A stretch of 41,726 bases of DNA from Chara braunii (taxonomy: Eukaryota; Streptophyta; Charophyceae; Charales; Characeae), in contig BFEA01000905.1 in the NCBI GenBank assembly GCA_003427395.1, positions 208,455 through 250,180 of the forward strand. Direction: 5' to 3'. The notes below the pieces were generated by a model. The model ran no database searches, was not told the origin of the DNA, and saw nothing but the letters and a program-made list of their open reading frames with translations. This document shows, piece by piece, positions 41,671 to 41,726 of this stretch (positions within the stretch are counted from its first letter, which is position 1; each line of letters starts with the position of its first letter). Position numbers and translations under genes: made by a program.

Positions 41671-41726
41671 CACTCCAGGCACCTACCGCAAGCACCTACC
41701 AACCATCCACTCCAAACACCTTCCCA

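Overview
The window looks like repeat-rich nuclear DNA of a eukaryote with a large genome. There are no operons, and every coding remnant belongs to a transposable element. The long terminal repeat (LTR) element has a primer site resembling the 3' end of tRNA-Asp, as plant Athila/Tat/Ogre-type Ty3 elements do. This suggests a plant-lineage host (streptophyte alga, bryophyte-like or similar). That is an inference, and the species cannot be named from the sequence. No intact host protein gene was recognised.

Layout. 1-330 is a G-rich block with a 26-bp tandem repeat. 560-1090 holds degenerate ~177-bp repeats, each carrying the same small hairpin. 1278-1345 resembles the 5' part of U1 snRNA. 2796-3650 is an irregular array of a ~34-bp imperfect palindrome, and 3960-4300 a three-copy ~125-bp repeat. 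5064-5341 is a fold-back (MITE-like) element. 6342-8201 is a broken gene with three acidic motifs like the eukaryotic DUF7869-type, transposase-like family, and possible further exons run to about 9430. 9701-10850 is a 118-135-bp minisatellite. 10887-11392 is a short inverted-repeat element flanked by an 11-bp duplication. Inside it lies a perfect 38-bp Tn5 mosaic-end palindrome, the signature of a Nextera mate-pair junction, so the assembly there is artificial.

From about 11445 to 41166 there is one giant, old Ty3/gypsy retrotransposon of about 29.7 kb with LTRs of about 6.2 kb. The order is 5' LTR (11445-17681), tRNA-Asp-like primer site (17686-17703), an array of accessory reading frames, gag with a CCHC knuckle, protease, reverse transcriptase, RNase H, DD35E integrase, a long 3' region loaded with nested elements, and the 3' LTR (34450-41166). 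All reading frames are broken by stops and frameshifts. The LTRs differ by about 14% in a stretch counted by eye.

The most unusual part is a ~185-codon reading frame near the 3' end of each LTR. Diverged relatives of it recur at least three times between the primer site and gag. A transcript starting upstream in the 5' LTR could therefore carry four related accessory frames before gag. I do not recognise this protein family.

Nested in the giant element are two opposite-orientation copies of one ~500-bp inverted-repeat element. One sits inside the 3' LTR, and the 5' LTR preserves the empty site. There is also a tRNA-derived SINE-like sequence, a second copy of the 10.9-kb element with its own target duplication, and several tandem repeats. 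After the 3' LTR the window ends in the LTR terminus of a related element in the opposite orientation.
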